Shown here one piece after another: positions 43,777 to 52,216 of a DNA stretch of 64,000 bases. Position numbers and translations under genes: made by a program. Within the stretch, counting starts at the first letter, position 1. Every line of letters begins with the position of its first letter. Source of the DNA: Methanocorpusculum labreanum Z (GTDB lineage Archaea; Halobacteriota; Methanomicrobia; Methanomicrobiales; Methanocorpusculaceae); assembly GCF_000015765.1 (NCBI RefSeq), contig NC_008942.1, positions 186,001 through 250,000 of the forward strand, read 5' to 3'. Below the pieces are notes generated by a model. It made no database searches. It was not told the origin of the DNA and worked only from the letters and a program-made list of their open reading frames with translations.

Positions 43777-45489
43777 ATGACTGAAATCCTCATTAAAAAC
43801 GGATTCGTCTTTGACCCTACCCTGGGAATAAAAGGCGATAAAAAAGATATTGCTGTCAAAGACGGCAAGATCGTTGACAAGGTTTCCAGCTCAGCAAAGG
43901 TTATCGATGCAACCGGAATGACCGTCATGGCTGGTGGTGTGGATATCCACACTCACGTTGCCGGAGCAAAGGTCAACGTTGGCAGAAACTTCCGTCCCGA
44001 AGACAAGCTTCAGTCGGTCTACGAACCAACACGCGGTGTTCGCCACATGTCTGGCGGATACTCGGTTCCGACCGTCTTCAAGACTGCATATAAGTATGCA
44101 GACCTTGGATACACTACTGTCTTTGAGGCAGCAATGCCGCCACTGTATGCCCGCCACACGCACGAAGAGATGCGTGACACTCCGATTCTTGATCAGGGTG
44201 CGTTCCCGATGTTTGGTAACAACTGGTTCATGCTCGAGTATCTCAAGAATGGCGAGTATGACAATGCGGCTGCATACATTGCCTGGCTTCTTCGCTCTAC
44301 CAAAGGATATGGTATCAAATGTGTCAATCCCGGTGGAACTGAAGCATGGAGCTGGGGTCTCAACTGCCTTACTGTAAATGATCCGGTCCCCTACTTTGAG
44401 ATCACGCCGCGTGAAATCATTGGTGGACTGCTTAAGGCAAACGAAACTCTCCACCTTCCGCACTCACTGCACCTTCATGGAAACAACCTCGGAAATCCGG
44501 GGAACTACACGACCACGCTTGATTCGCTTAAAATTGCCGAAGGCATAAAAGCCGACAACAAGTTTGGCCGTGAGCAGGTTCTTCACCACACCCACATCCA
44601 GTTCCACTCATATGGCGGAACAACGTGGGGAGACTTCGAGTCCAAAGGTCCTGAAGTCATGGACTACATCAACAAGAACAAGAACATTACCTGTGATATC
44701 GGTTTTGTAACTCTTGACGAGACGACAACCATGACTGGTGATGGTCCATTCGAGCACCACCTGACTGCCTTAAACCACCTTAAGTGGGCAAACACTGACG
44801 TTGAAGTTGAATGCGGTTCGGGAATCGTTCCGTACATCTACAGCAAGGATGTTTACGTCTGCGGTGTTCAGTGGTCCATTGGTCTTGAAATGGCGCTCCT
44901 TGCCAAAGACCACATGAGATGCTACCTGACAACCGACCACCCGAATGCAGGTCCGTTTACCCGGTACCCGCGTGTAATGAAGTGGCTTATGAATCAGGAA
45001 TCACGTGAGGCTCTCCTTCATACCATGAAGAACGAAGATAAGGTTCGGGACAGATCGAGTCTTTCCTCCATTGACCGTGAACTGACTCTCTACGAGATTG
45101 CCATGATGACTCGTGCGGGTACTGCCAAGGCTCTCGGTCTTGCAGACCGCTGCGGAGGTCTTGGAATCGGTATGCAGGCAGATATCGCTGTGTATCCATT
45201 TAACCCAGATACCGACGGCAACGATGCCGAGAAGATCGAGTGGGCATTTGGCAATGCAACCTATCTTATTAAAGATGGACACATCATTATCAATGACAGT
45301 GAGATTGTCAGCAACGGTAACAAGAAGACCTACTGGGTTGATGTCGCAACCAATCCGAACAAGCAGGTCGAGCGTGATATCAGTGAAATGTTCACGAAAT
45401 ATTACACCGTTACCGAGAAGAACTACGAAGTTGAAGAGCACGCATTCATGAAGAATCCCTGCGTCATTAAAGTTGATGCAACACAGTGA
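43777..45489 (+). CDS. fwdA: Formylmethanofuran dehydrogenase subunit A (amidohydrolase)
   Basis: 570 residues, amidohydrolase fold with a binuclear zinc site. VDIHTHVAGAKVN gives the first metal histidines, HLHGNNLGNPGNY and HHTHIQFHSYGG later ones, and TTDHPNAGPFTRYP the catalytic aspartate region. It condenses formate, delivered through an internal tunnel from FwdB, with methanofuran. Complete. GGTGTGG-rich N-terminus as in homologues. Nine bases before fwdC. Confidence 0.95.
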   Translation: MTEILIKNGFVFDPTLGIKGDKKDIAVKDGKIVDKVSSSAKVIDATGMTVMAGGVDIHTHVAGAKVNVGRNFRPEDKLQSVYEPTRGVRHMSGGYSVPTVFKTAYKYADLGYTTVFEAAMPPLYARHTHEEMRDTPILDQGAFPMFGNNWFMLEYLKNGEYDNAAAYIAWLLRSTKGYGIKCVNPGGTEAWSWGLNCLTVNDPVPYFEITPREIIGGLLKANETLHLPHSLHLHGNNLGNPGNYTTTLDSLKIAEGIKADNKFGREQVLHHTHIQFHSYGGTTWGDFESKGPEVMDYINKNKNITCDIGFVTLDETTTMTGDGPFEHHLTALNHLKWANTDVEVECGSGIVPYIYSKDVYVCGVQWSIGLEMALLAKDHMRCYLTTDHPNAGPFTRYPRVMKWLMNQESREALLHTMKNEDKVRDRSSLSSIDRELTLYEIAMMTRAGTAKALGLADRCGGLGIGMQADIAVYPFNPDTDGNDAEKIEWAFGNATYLIKDGHIIINDSEIVSNGNKKTYWVDVATNPNKQVERDISEMFTKYYTVTEKNYEVEEHAFMKNPCVIKVDATQ

Positions 45490-45498
45490 GGTCAAAAG

Positions 45499-46299
45499 AT
45501 GAACACTGTTACAATCACTATTACAAAACAGCCGGCGTTATTTATTGAAGCCGAGTGTTTTACCCCCGACGCAATTGCAGGCAAGTCTGCTGACGCCATC
45601 TCCAAACTCCCGATCTACATTGGTAAAACCACAGAAACCGTCGGCGACTACTTTGCTGTCGATGGAAAAGCCGGAGCTACCGCTGCTGATACCAAACTGG
45701 TAATCAAAGGCGACACCAGCCGTGTCAAATATATCGGCTCGAAGATGACTGCAGGCGAAGTCGTGATCAACGGCAACGCAGATATGTATGTTGGAGCCTT
45801 CATGTCCGGCGGCAAAATTACTGCCAAAGGAGATATCGGTCACTTTGCAGCTACGTCCATGTCCGGCGGCGAGATCATCGCAGAAGGAAATGCCGGGAAC
45901 TACCTCGCAGCCTCCTATCGTGGAGACTGGAGAGGTATGTCCGGCGGCAAGATCACTGTGCTTGGCAATGTTGGCAGCGACTGTGCTACCTTCATGACCG
46001 GCGGTGAGATCATCATCGGCGGAAATGTCGATGTTCATGTCATGACCCATGCAGACGGCGGTAAAGTTGTCATCAAAGGAAATGCAAAGAGCCGCCTCGG
46101 CGGTCAGGCTTCCCGCGGTGAGATTTACCTCTTTGGAACTGTTGACGTTATGATGCCAGGTTACGCATACTTTGAGGATGCAGAACTCGAAGTTGCAGGA
46201 ACCAAGGCAAAGTTCGCAGTATACAACGGCGATCTTGGTGAGCGTCACCCGACGCGCAAAGGTCAGCCGATCTATGCCAAACTGTATCTGAAGAAATAA
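45499..46299 (+). CDS. fwdC: Formylmethanofuran dehydrogenase subunit C
   Basis: 266 residues, right-handed beta-helix made of GxxGxxx-type repeats (MSGGKITAKGDIGHF, MSGGEIIAEGNAGNY, MTGGEIIIGGNVDVH and more), the fold shared with the C-terminal domain of glutamate synthase. Structural subunit holding FwdA and FwdB together. Last gene of the cluster; followed by tandem hairpins and a T run. No fwdE is seen in the window. Confidence 0.93.
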   Translation: MNTVTITITKQPALFIEAECFTPDAIAGKSADAISKLPIYIGKTTETVGDYFAVDGKAGATAADTKLVIKGDTSRVKYIGSKMTAGEVVINGNADMYVGAFMSGGKITAKGDIGHFAATSMSGGEIIAEGNAGNYLAASYRGDWRGMSGGKITVLGNVGSDCATFMTGGEIIIGGNVDVHVMTHADGGKVVIKGNAKSRLGGQASRGEIYLFGTVDVMMPGYAYFEDAELEVAGTKAKFAVYNGDLGERHPTRKGQPIYAKLYLKK

Positions 46300-46314
46300 T
46301 TTTCTCAGATCGAC

Positions 46315-46368
46315 ACAACCTTTTTTGGTTGTGGCAGAGACGATTCTATCGTCTCCCTCTCCATTTTT
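46315..46368 (+). terminator. Tandem hairpin terminator after fwdC
   Basis: Two hairpins: ACAACC-TTTTTT-GGTTGT (46315-46332) and GAGACGAT-TCT-ATCGTCTC (46337-46355), followed by CTCTCCATTTTTT. They start 16 bases after the fwdC stop. Confidence 0.65.
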
Positions 46369-46428
46369 TCGGGCATCTTTATTGCAGATACCGGTAGGTA
46401 TTAACTGTTCTCTGACTAACTTTCCTTT

Positions 46429-47352
46429 ATGAACATATTCAGAGAGTATGGTGATTCCGGCATACATGTTTTGGGCGGCGTGATTACTCAGAAGAATGCT
46501 GACTATTGTACGGTGCGTATCCGTCTTCCCGCAGGGGTTGTTACCGTCGAGCAGGTCCGCGGTCTTGCCACTATCGCCAAAAAATACGGGGACGGGACGC
46601 TCCATGTTACGGCTCGCCAGACATTCGAGATCCCCAATGTCAAGCCTGATACTCTCGATAAAATGAATGCTGCTCTTGAGAAAAACGGGACGCCGATCGG
46701 TGCCGAGTTCACTGAGGTGGTGAATGTCACGGCATGCCCGGGAACCCTCCGGTGTAAATATGCCAACATAGACAGTGTCGGCCTTGCAAAAAAAATCGAT
46801 GAAAAATATTTCCGAAAAGAACTCTCAATCCGGGTCAGAATTGCTATTTCGTCATGTCCAAACTCCTGCGTATCCAGCTGGGAAAGTGATATCGGTATTA
46901 TCGGCATTCAAAAACCCATTCGCAATCCGAATCTCTGTTCCGGCTGCGGGACCTGCGTGGCATATTGTAAAGAACATGCCCTTTCCGTTCGTCAAGGGGC
47001 CGTCAGTCTTGATCATGATATCTGCAATACATGCGGGAACTGTATCGAGACCTGCCACTATCATGTAATCCAGGGGGAACCCCTCGGCTATCAGATCATG
47101 GTTGGAGGCAGTCATGGACGCACTCCGCATATCGGCAGATACCTTATCTCCGTATCGTCGGAAGAGGCTCTTCTGGTCGTTGTGGATGGGATTATCGACT
47201 GGATCCGCCGCTATGCAAGATCAGGCTCCCGTTTCCGGGAACAGATCGAAAGCGAAGGTTTCGATGACTTCAAAGCATTTGTTCTGAAAAAAGCAGACCC
47301 TGCCTTCTTTGTTGGCATTGAAAATAAACGTCTCATCTCCGATACTAAATGA
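46429..47352 (+). CDS. Small sulfite-reductase-like protein (Dsr-LP) with 2[4Fe-4S] insert
   Basis: 307 residues. Nitrite/sulfite reductase fold: an N-terminal ferredoxin-like half-domain, the LHVTARQTFEIPN block, then C-PGTLR-C (C-x5-C) and C-PNS-C (C-x3-C), which bind the siroheme-coupled cluster. Two further ferredoxin motifs (CSGCGTCVAYCK, CNTCGNCIETCH) are inserted before the C-terminal part. Single-copy small enzymes like this occur in many methanogens; proposed roles include sulfite or nitrite reduction, but they are largely untested. Followed by a small Cys protein and rubredoxin, a possible electron donor. Just after the fwd terminator. Confidence 0.83.
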   Translation: MNIFREYGDSGIHVLGGVITQKNADYCTVRIRLPAGVVTVEQVRGLATIAKKYGDGTLHVTARQTFEIPNVKPDTLDKMNAALEKNGTPIGAEFTEVVNVTACPGTLRCKYANIDSVGLAKKIDEKYFRKELSIRVRIAISSCPNSCVSSWESDIGIIGIQKPIRNPNLCSGCGTCVAYCKEHALSVRQGAVSLDHDICNTCGNCIETCHYHVIQGEPLGYQIMVGGSHGRTPHIGRYLISVSSEEALLVVVDGIIDWIRRYARSGSRFREQIESEGFDDFKAFVLKKADPAFFVGIENKRLISDTK

Positions 47353-47397
47353 TCTGATTCAAAAATCTTATCTTTTTATCCGTTCAAATTACAGCGT

Positions 47398-47601
47398 ATG
47401 TCACTCGAAAAAGTCGAAGATGCGTTTTTAAGAGAGGGAATCACTACCGAGATCACTTGCGCCAAAGCTCATGAAATAAGTGAAAAGTACGCGATACCGA
47501 TTACCATGGTGGGAAATTACTGCAATGTGCATAATATAAAAGTACAGGCATGTATGCTGGGTTGTTTCTCTGGCAAAAAACACCACTCACCCAAAGAGTA
47601 A
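47398..47601 (+). CDS. Small conserved protein with HTH-like fold and C-terminal cysteines
   Basis: 67 residues. The pattern ITCAKAHEISEKYAIP-ITMVGNYCNVHNIKV looks like a helix-turn-helix, followed by CMLGCF and a basic tail. I recall similar short proteins in methanogens but no function. Cys at 21, 42, 52 and 56 could bind metal. Lies between the sulfite-reductase-like gene and rubredoxin on the same strand with short gaps, so possibly a redox-responsive regulator or a small redox protein; unproven. Confidence 0.55.
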   Translation: MSLEKVEDAFLREGITTEITCAKAHEISEKYAIPITMVGNYCNVHNIKVQACMLGCFSGKKHHSPKE

Positions 47602-47645
47602 CCTGAAAGTCAGGTTCATATCTTTGCCATACAAAATTATAGTAA

Positions 47646-47858
47646 ATGGCAAAGTGGTACTGTATTTATTGTGGCTGGATTTATGATGAAGAGAAAGGTG
47701 ATCCTGCTCACAATGTTGCTCCCGGCACGAAATATGAGGACATTCCGGATTCCTGGAAATGCCCGCTCTGTTTGATACCCAAGACAAAACCAGGGTTATT
47801 CAAAATGATCGTGGGAGATCAGCGTGATGAGACCGCCGAGTTCTCGTTAAAAAAATAA
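47646..47858 (+). CDS. Rubredoxin
   Basis: 70 residues. Iron-binding cysteine pairs are YCIYCGWIYDEEKGDP near 6-9 and WKCPLC near 39-42, with the aromatic core residues (W, Y, Y, W) in place. Slightly longer than minimal rubredoxins owing to a 25-residue tail. Soluble one-electron carrier, often used in oxidative-stress defence or as donor to reductases. Its position after the sulfite-reductase-like gene makes it a possible partner. Confidence 0.92.
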   Translation: MAKWYCIYCGWIYDEEKGDPAHNVAPGTKYEDIPDSWKCPLCLIPKTKPGLFKMIVGDQRDETAEFSLKK

Positions 47859-47907
47859 TTTTATATGGTCGTCTGCCGGATATCTGCCGGCCGACAAAAA
47901 AATTCAT

Positions 47908-48333
47908 TTATCTCTTCTTTGGGACGTAGATGTCGAAGAGCTCGCGTTTTGCAAAAATTTCTTCGGCTGTAGCTTCGCGAAGAACGACATTTTTCCCCTC
48001 GATATCTCCAAGGACTACTGTAGAGAATGACTCCTGTTTAAACCCTTCGACCACTGCATAGTCGTATCCTTTCCATGCATAGAAATCCAGAATATCGCGT
48101 ACGTCTGTGGTTCTCATGCTGAGCACTGTTTTCTCCAGATCGATCCCTGCAGATATTTGTGCCCCTGTTTCAAAGTGAATTGTGGTATCCTTTCCTTCGG
48201 GTAATTGCCACGAGTGGTGCCCCATGTGTTTTATCGTTGCTACACTGCCGACTGCGGAAAGGAGGGGGATGAGCCTGGTTATCAGCGTCGTCTTTCCCGA
48301 GTTGGAATGGCCGATAATATTGATAATACGCAT
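47908..48333 (-). CDS. mobB: Molybdopterin-guanine dinucleotide biosynthesis protein MobB
   Basis: 141 residues, P-loop NTPase with GHSNSGKTT near 8-16 and the KHMGHHSW block with DTTIHFETGA typical of MobB. It helps attach GMP to molybdopterin, the cofactor form required by FwdB/FwdD encoded 2-6 kb away. Convergent with the rubredoxin gene. Single gene. No mobA in the window. Confidence 0.9.
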   Translation of the reverse strand: MRIINIIGHSNSGKTTLITRLIPLLSAVGSVATIKHMGHHSWQLPEGKDTTIHFETGAQISAGIDLEKTVLSMRTTDVRDILDFYAWKGYDYAVVEGFKQESFSTVVLGDIEGKNVVLREATAEEIFAKRELFDIYVPKKR

Positions 48334-48404
48334 AATCCTTACATCATATGTCTTGTGACGGCATAATAAGTTCGTCCAGACTCAAATCACCTTTGGTGAT
48401 TAAA

Positions 48405-49367
48405 TCACCGATTGCCGTTTTTTCTGAAAATGACTGCAGCACCGCAGATACCTGCTCCGATTCCGCACAACCCGATCGGATTTTTTGGAGTATCCTGTTG
48501 GTTTTCTGTCTCTTCCGTTGGGGAATATTCCTCGGATGAAACTGTGGTGATAAATTCTCCTGAATCCGGCGAGAGACCGCTTCCTAAAACAGTATAGCCG
48601 CTTGAACCGCCCTTTCCGTCGTCAACGACACGGTTTGTCCAGGAAATTCCCTCTCCCTCGTTTGACTGATTACACCATGCATAAGCATTGAAAACAGCAC
48701 TACCGCTGAGATTTTCGAATGCATACTCGATCTTGACCGCTCCCTGATCGCGAAGACCGGTAAGGCCGCTGTTTACTCCAAGATTGCCAGCTTTCGTATC
48801 AAAAAAAAGGATGGAAAATCCATTCGATGCGTCAGATGTATTTTGTCCGAAGTAGATTGGATAATTTTCGATACCTGCCGGCTTCCATGTCTGCGAGGCA
48901 TATGTGAAATACTCCGCAGTCAAGGTTGTCACTGCCGCCTGCTCTGCATAAGTCAGATCGTCATATGCCGGCCCGATGTTTAGGATTGGTGTTGGGCTCC
49001 ACTGATATCCGCTGGAGATAAGGTGGAGAGCAAAATCATCGGAGATGGACCCATTCACGGCAATCATCAGAATGATTCTGTCATTGAATCCTCTGCCGCC
49101 GGTATAGGAAACATAGATCGTCCCCGTCTGGCGGTTCGTTGTTGTTACCTGACCGTAAGGTTCTTCCGGGATTGTCGTAAGATGCAATGAATTCAGTCCA
49201 CCCTCATCATCGAATCTGACTGTGTATATTGTTCCGTCGGATGTTGAGATATCCACCTGTTTGTATGAGGGAAGAACCTCACCTGCGGTATCCGCGGCAA
49301 ATGCCGGCCAACATCCAACGACCATCAGGAGGAGCACTGTGTACAATATTTTCTCTACTTTGTTCAT
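48405..49367 (-). CDS. Secreted surface protein, two-domain family (order A-B)
   Basis: 320 residues. Signal peptide ending near PAFA. Domain A (about 45-125) contains LNSLHLTTIPEEPYGQVTTT, GTIYVSYTGGRG and NGSISDDFALHLISSGYQW. Domain B (about 150-265) contains EYFTYASQTWKP, GFSILFFDTKAGN and VKIEYAFENLSGSAVFNAY. A Thr/Glu/Gln linker leads to NPIGLCGIGAGICGAAVIF plus basic residues, a C-terminal anchor. Family unnamed. Paralogues at 49.4 and 55.3 kb, the latter with the domains swapped. Probably exposed on the cell envelope. Confidence 0.72.
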   Translation of the reverse strand: MNKVEKILYTVLLLMVVGCWPAFAADTAGEVLPSYKQVDISTSDGTIYTVRFDDEGGLNSLHLTTIPEEPYGQVTTTNRQTGTIYVSYTGGRGFNDRIILMIAVNGSISDDFALHLISSGYQWSPTPILNIGPAYDDLTYAEQAAVTTLTAEYFTYASQTWKPAGIENYPIYFGQNTSDASNGFSILFFDTKAGNLGVNSGLTGLRDQGAVKIEYAFENLSGSAVFNAYAWCNQSNEGEGISWTNRVVDDGKGGSSGYTVLGSGLSPDSGEFITTVSSEEYSPTEETENQQDTPKNPIGLCGIGAGICGAAVIFRKNGNR

Positions 49368-49388
49368 GCAGGCTCCAAAATCCAGATT

Positions 49389-50285
49389 TTACTTTCGTCT
49401 CGCAACCAGATATGCTGATCCCATAATGCCGGCAATGATAAGGAATGCGCTGATCGGTGACTTAGTCGGCTCAGTTACCGGGGTATCGGTACATTCCACT
49501 GTTATTCCTTCGGTGCTTGCGGCCGTCCATCCGAGAACCTGCTTTGGATCATTCTTTGGAATGTCGCGGTATCCGTATGGAATAAAGGTGACCTCACCCG
49601 TGACTCCGGAGATCTCGTAATCAATCTCGGCACATCCGTTGTTTATCAGATTGCCGTTTGCTATGGTACATGTTCCAACATCAAGATCCACAAGCATTAC
49701 ATAGAACTTTTCATTCGTTGTCTGTGTTGGATAGAAGGTTAATCCTGCAGCATCAGCCGGTCTGAGAGACACTGGTCCGTACAGAAGATCGGATTTATCA
49801 AACGAGGTTGATATGGCGTTGGTCTTATATGTCGCTACAGATGCGAAATCAAGAGATTTGAAGCTGTTTTGGGCAACCGGTTCCCAGACATAACCGCTGG
49901 ATGAGATTTTTATCTTGAAGTCATCGGAAATATCTCCCGACACACCTACCATTAAAACCACATCATCGATGTATCCGGCACCCCCTGTTTCATAGACATA
50001 GAAGGTCCCGGATTGGTTGTTTGTTACTACTGCCGGATTGGAAGAGCTCTTTTGGGAACTCTCAGAAATGTGCATACTTTCTGTTCCAAGGCTTGTTGGA
50101 AGATAATATGTGTTGTTTCCGGTATTGTCGAATCTGACATCATTTGATATCTTCAGGAAAACATCCTCTGTTCCGGGGAATGGGCCGTTTTCTGCAAACG
50201 CTGCTGATCCGGCACCAACTAAGAGAAGGGAGATCAGGATAATTGATGCCAGGATGATTTTTCTGATATGAGAATTACCAATCAT
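49389..50285 (-). CDS. Secreted surface protein, two-domain family (order A-B), second copy
   Basis: 298 residues. N-terminal hydrophobic signal (IILASIILISLLLVGAGSAAFA). Domain A with GTFYVYETGGAGYIDD and SGDISDDFKIKISSSGYVW; domain B with FYVMLVDLDVGT and AEIDYEISGVTGEVTFIPYGYRD. It ends SPISAFLIIAGIMGSAYLVARRK, a Pro-led hydrophobic anchor with basic tail. Tandem paralogue of the preceding surface gene (21-base gap), so probably co-transcribed and of duplication origin. Function unknown. Confidence 0.72.
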   Translation of the reverse strand: MIGNSHIRKIILASIILISLLLVGAGSAAFAENGPFPGTEDVFLKISNDVRFDNTGNNTYYLPTSLGTESMHISESSQKSSSNPAVVTNNQSGTFYVYETGGAGYIDDVVLMVGVSGDISDDFKIKISSSGYVWEPVAQNSFKSLDFASVATYKTNAISTSFDKSDLLYGPVSLRPADAAGLTFYPTQTTNEKFYVMLVDLDVGTCTIANGNLINNGCAEIDYEISGVTGEVTFIPYGYRDIPKNDPKQVLGWTAASTEGITVECTDTPVTEPTKSPISAFLIIAGIMGSAYLVARRK

Positions 50286-50405
50286 ACTTTACTATTTATC
50301 TCATTTTCTGGGGGATATAGATTATGAGTTGTGTTAAATAAATGTAGTTAATATTTTGGCAGATATCTCATATATCTGGCGCGACAAACATTACTATCAA
50401 GTATA

Positions 50406-51356
50406 ATGGAGAGCGGTACAGTGGATCCCGGCATATCACAGGATATTTTAAATCTGAAATCCCAGTTACGGAAAATTATTGTAGGGCAGGAAAATGCTAT
50501 CGAAAAAACATTACTTACGTTCCTTGCCGGGGGTAATGTCCTGCTAGAAGGAGTCCCCGGCGTCGCTAAAACCCTGCTTGCACGTTCTCTTGCTGGCTCT
50601 ATCAACGGCAGTTTCTCCCGCATTCAGTTTACTCCAGATCTTCTCCCCTCGGACATTACCGGAACCGTCGTGTTTAATCTCAAATCGAATGAGTTTACCA
50701 CCGTGTTGGGCCCCGTTTTTCATCATATCATATTAGCAGATGAGATCAACCGTGCCCCTCCCAAAGTACAGTCTGCTCTTCTTGAAGGAATGCAGGAACA
50801 TCAGGTGACGATTCAGGGGACTACCTTCCCCCTTCCGTCACCGTTTTTTGTTATTGCAACGGAAAATCCTCTCGAGTCGGAAGGAACCTACCCGCTGCCG
50901 GAAGCCGAGACCGATCGGTTCATGACAAAAATCATCATGTCCCTCCCGTCGGTGGAAGATGAGATAAAAATTCTGGAACGGGTGTGCGGTGAGCAGGCTC
51001 CTTTGGCAGAACCTGTTATTTCGATTGAAAGAGTAATGGCTGTACAAAACTCTGTTAAAAAAATCTACGCAAACGAAAAAATTCACCGATACATTGCTGA
51101 AATCGTCGGGGCAACACGAACAAACACGCCTTTTATCACCAGCGGCGCTTCACCCCGGGCTTCCATTGGTCTCTTGATGTGTGCGAAGGCCCATGCTCTT
51201 ATGCATGAGAGAAGTTATGTAACGCCCGATGATGTGGTCCGGGTCGCATACGAGGTTCTTCGCCACAGAATCAGATTAAGTTTCGAGGCACAGATAGACG
51301 GCATCACACCTGATTCCGTAATCACGAATATTCTGAAAACAGTCTCTATTCCATGA
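50406..51356 (+). CDS. MoxR-family AAA+ ATPase
   Basis: 316 residues. Walker A GVPGVAKTLLARSLAG near 45 and Walker B ILADEINRAPPKVQSALLEGMQEHQVT match the MoxR group closely, with a C-terminal lid domain (SGASPRASIGLLMCAKAHAL). MoxR ATPases act as chaperones that mature or assemble complexes with VWA-domain proteins. First gene of a coupled MoxR-DUF58-VWA-BatD-like operon (ATGA overlap with the next gene). Divergent from the surface-protein pair. Confidence 0.92.
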   Translation: MESGTVDPGISQDILNLKSQLRKIIVGQENAIEKTLLTFLAGGNVLLEGVPGVAKTLLARSLAGSINGSFSRIQFTPDLLPSDITGTVVFNLKSNEFTTVLGPVFHHIILADEINRAPPKVQSALLEGMQEHQVTIQGTTFPLPSPFFVIATENPLESEGTYPLPEAETDRFMTKIIMSLPSVEDEIKILERVCGEQAPLAEPVISIERVMAVQNSVKKIYANEKIHRYIAEIVGATRTNTPFITSGASPRASIGLLMCAKAHALMHERSYVTPDDVVRVAYEVLRHRIRLSFEAQIDGITPDSVITNILKTVSIP

Positions 51357-52216
51357 ATCAGCGTTTATCCGAGCTTCTCGAAAAATCCCGACCTGTTGCG
51401 GCCCATTTCAGCAGACCCCAAGGTGTGTCAGGTTCGTTCCTTTCCCAAAGAGCAGGGGTCGGTACGGAGTTTGTCGATCTGCGTGAGTATCAGTGCGGCG
51501 ATGATGTACGTGCCCTCGATAAAAATGTCACTGCACGGACCGGAATTCCGCACATCCGAATTCACGCTGAAGAACCGGATCTGACCCTGTATGTCGGTGT
51601 TGATTTGTCAGCATCCGAACATTTCGGTTCGGATATGAGTAAATGCATGACGGCAAAAATTGCTGCAGCATCAATTCTTCTCTCAGCGGAAAATGCCCAT
51701 ATTCCTCTTGGACTCTTCCTCTTTACCTCCTCTGTGGAAACGTTCATCCAGGCCAAACGTGGTTCAGCTCACCTGTATCTTCTTCTCACTACTCTTGCAG
51801 AAGCCGATGGACAAAATACCCGGACCGATATCCAGTCCGTCTGCTGTGACCTGGCATCCAGAATAGCCAAATCCTCTTCCATCGTTTTCATATCAGATTT
51901 TCAGGATAATAATTTCTCAGCAGGAATTCGGCTTCTTGCAGAGAGGCATCGTCTATCTGCCATTCGTGTTTCCGATTCCCGAGAATACGTTCTGCCCGAT
52001 GTCGGTAGAATCATTCTCGAAGATCCTGAATCAGGCAGACAATATCTGGTCAATACTTCGGATCCTGATGTTCGCAGAGGTTTTTCTGCCGCTGCAAAAG
52101 ATGCTGAGAATACCTGTAATGGTATTTTTCATTCTTCCGGGGCTCAGATTATCCCCCTGAAAACTGACGGATCAGTTGTCAAGACGCTTCAGCAGGTATT
52201 TTTCAGAGGTGTATAA
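51353..52216 (+). CDS. DUF58 domain protein (VWA-like)
   Basis: 287 residues. The DUF58 signature EYQCGDDVRALDKNVTARTG is near residue 43, followed by a von Willebrand A-like fold with YVGVDLSASEHFG giving the metal-site DxSxS. Cytosolic, no transmembrane segment. DUF58 proteins accompany MoxR and BatA-like proteins and are thought to be MoxR clients or adaptors. Overlaps the MoxR gene by 4 bases; the stop shares a base with the VWA start (TAATG). Confidence 0.9.
   Translation: MNQRLSELLEKSRPVAAHFSRPQGVSGSFLSQRAGVGTEFVDLREYQCGDDVRALDKNVTARTGIPHIRIHAEEPDLTLYVGVDLSASEHFGSDMSKCMTAKIAAASILLSAENAHIPLGLFLFTSSVETFIQAKRGSAHLYLLLTTLAEADGQNTRTDIQSVCCDLASRIAKSSSIVFISDFQDNNFSAGIRLLAERHRLSAIRVSDSREYVLPDVGRIILEDPESGRQYLVNTSDPDVRRGFSAAAKDAENTCNGIFHSSGAQIIPLKTDGSVVKTLQQVFFRGV

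Noticed and set aside
45538-46605. 355-codon minus-strand open frame over fwdC
   Set aside because: Mirrors the repeated Gly codons of fwdC and crosses its terminator.
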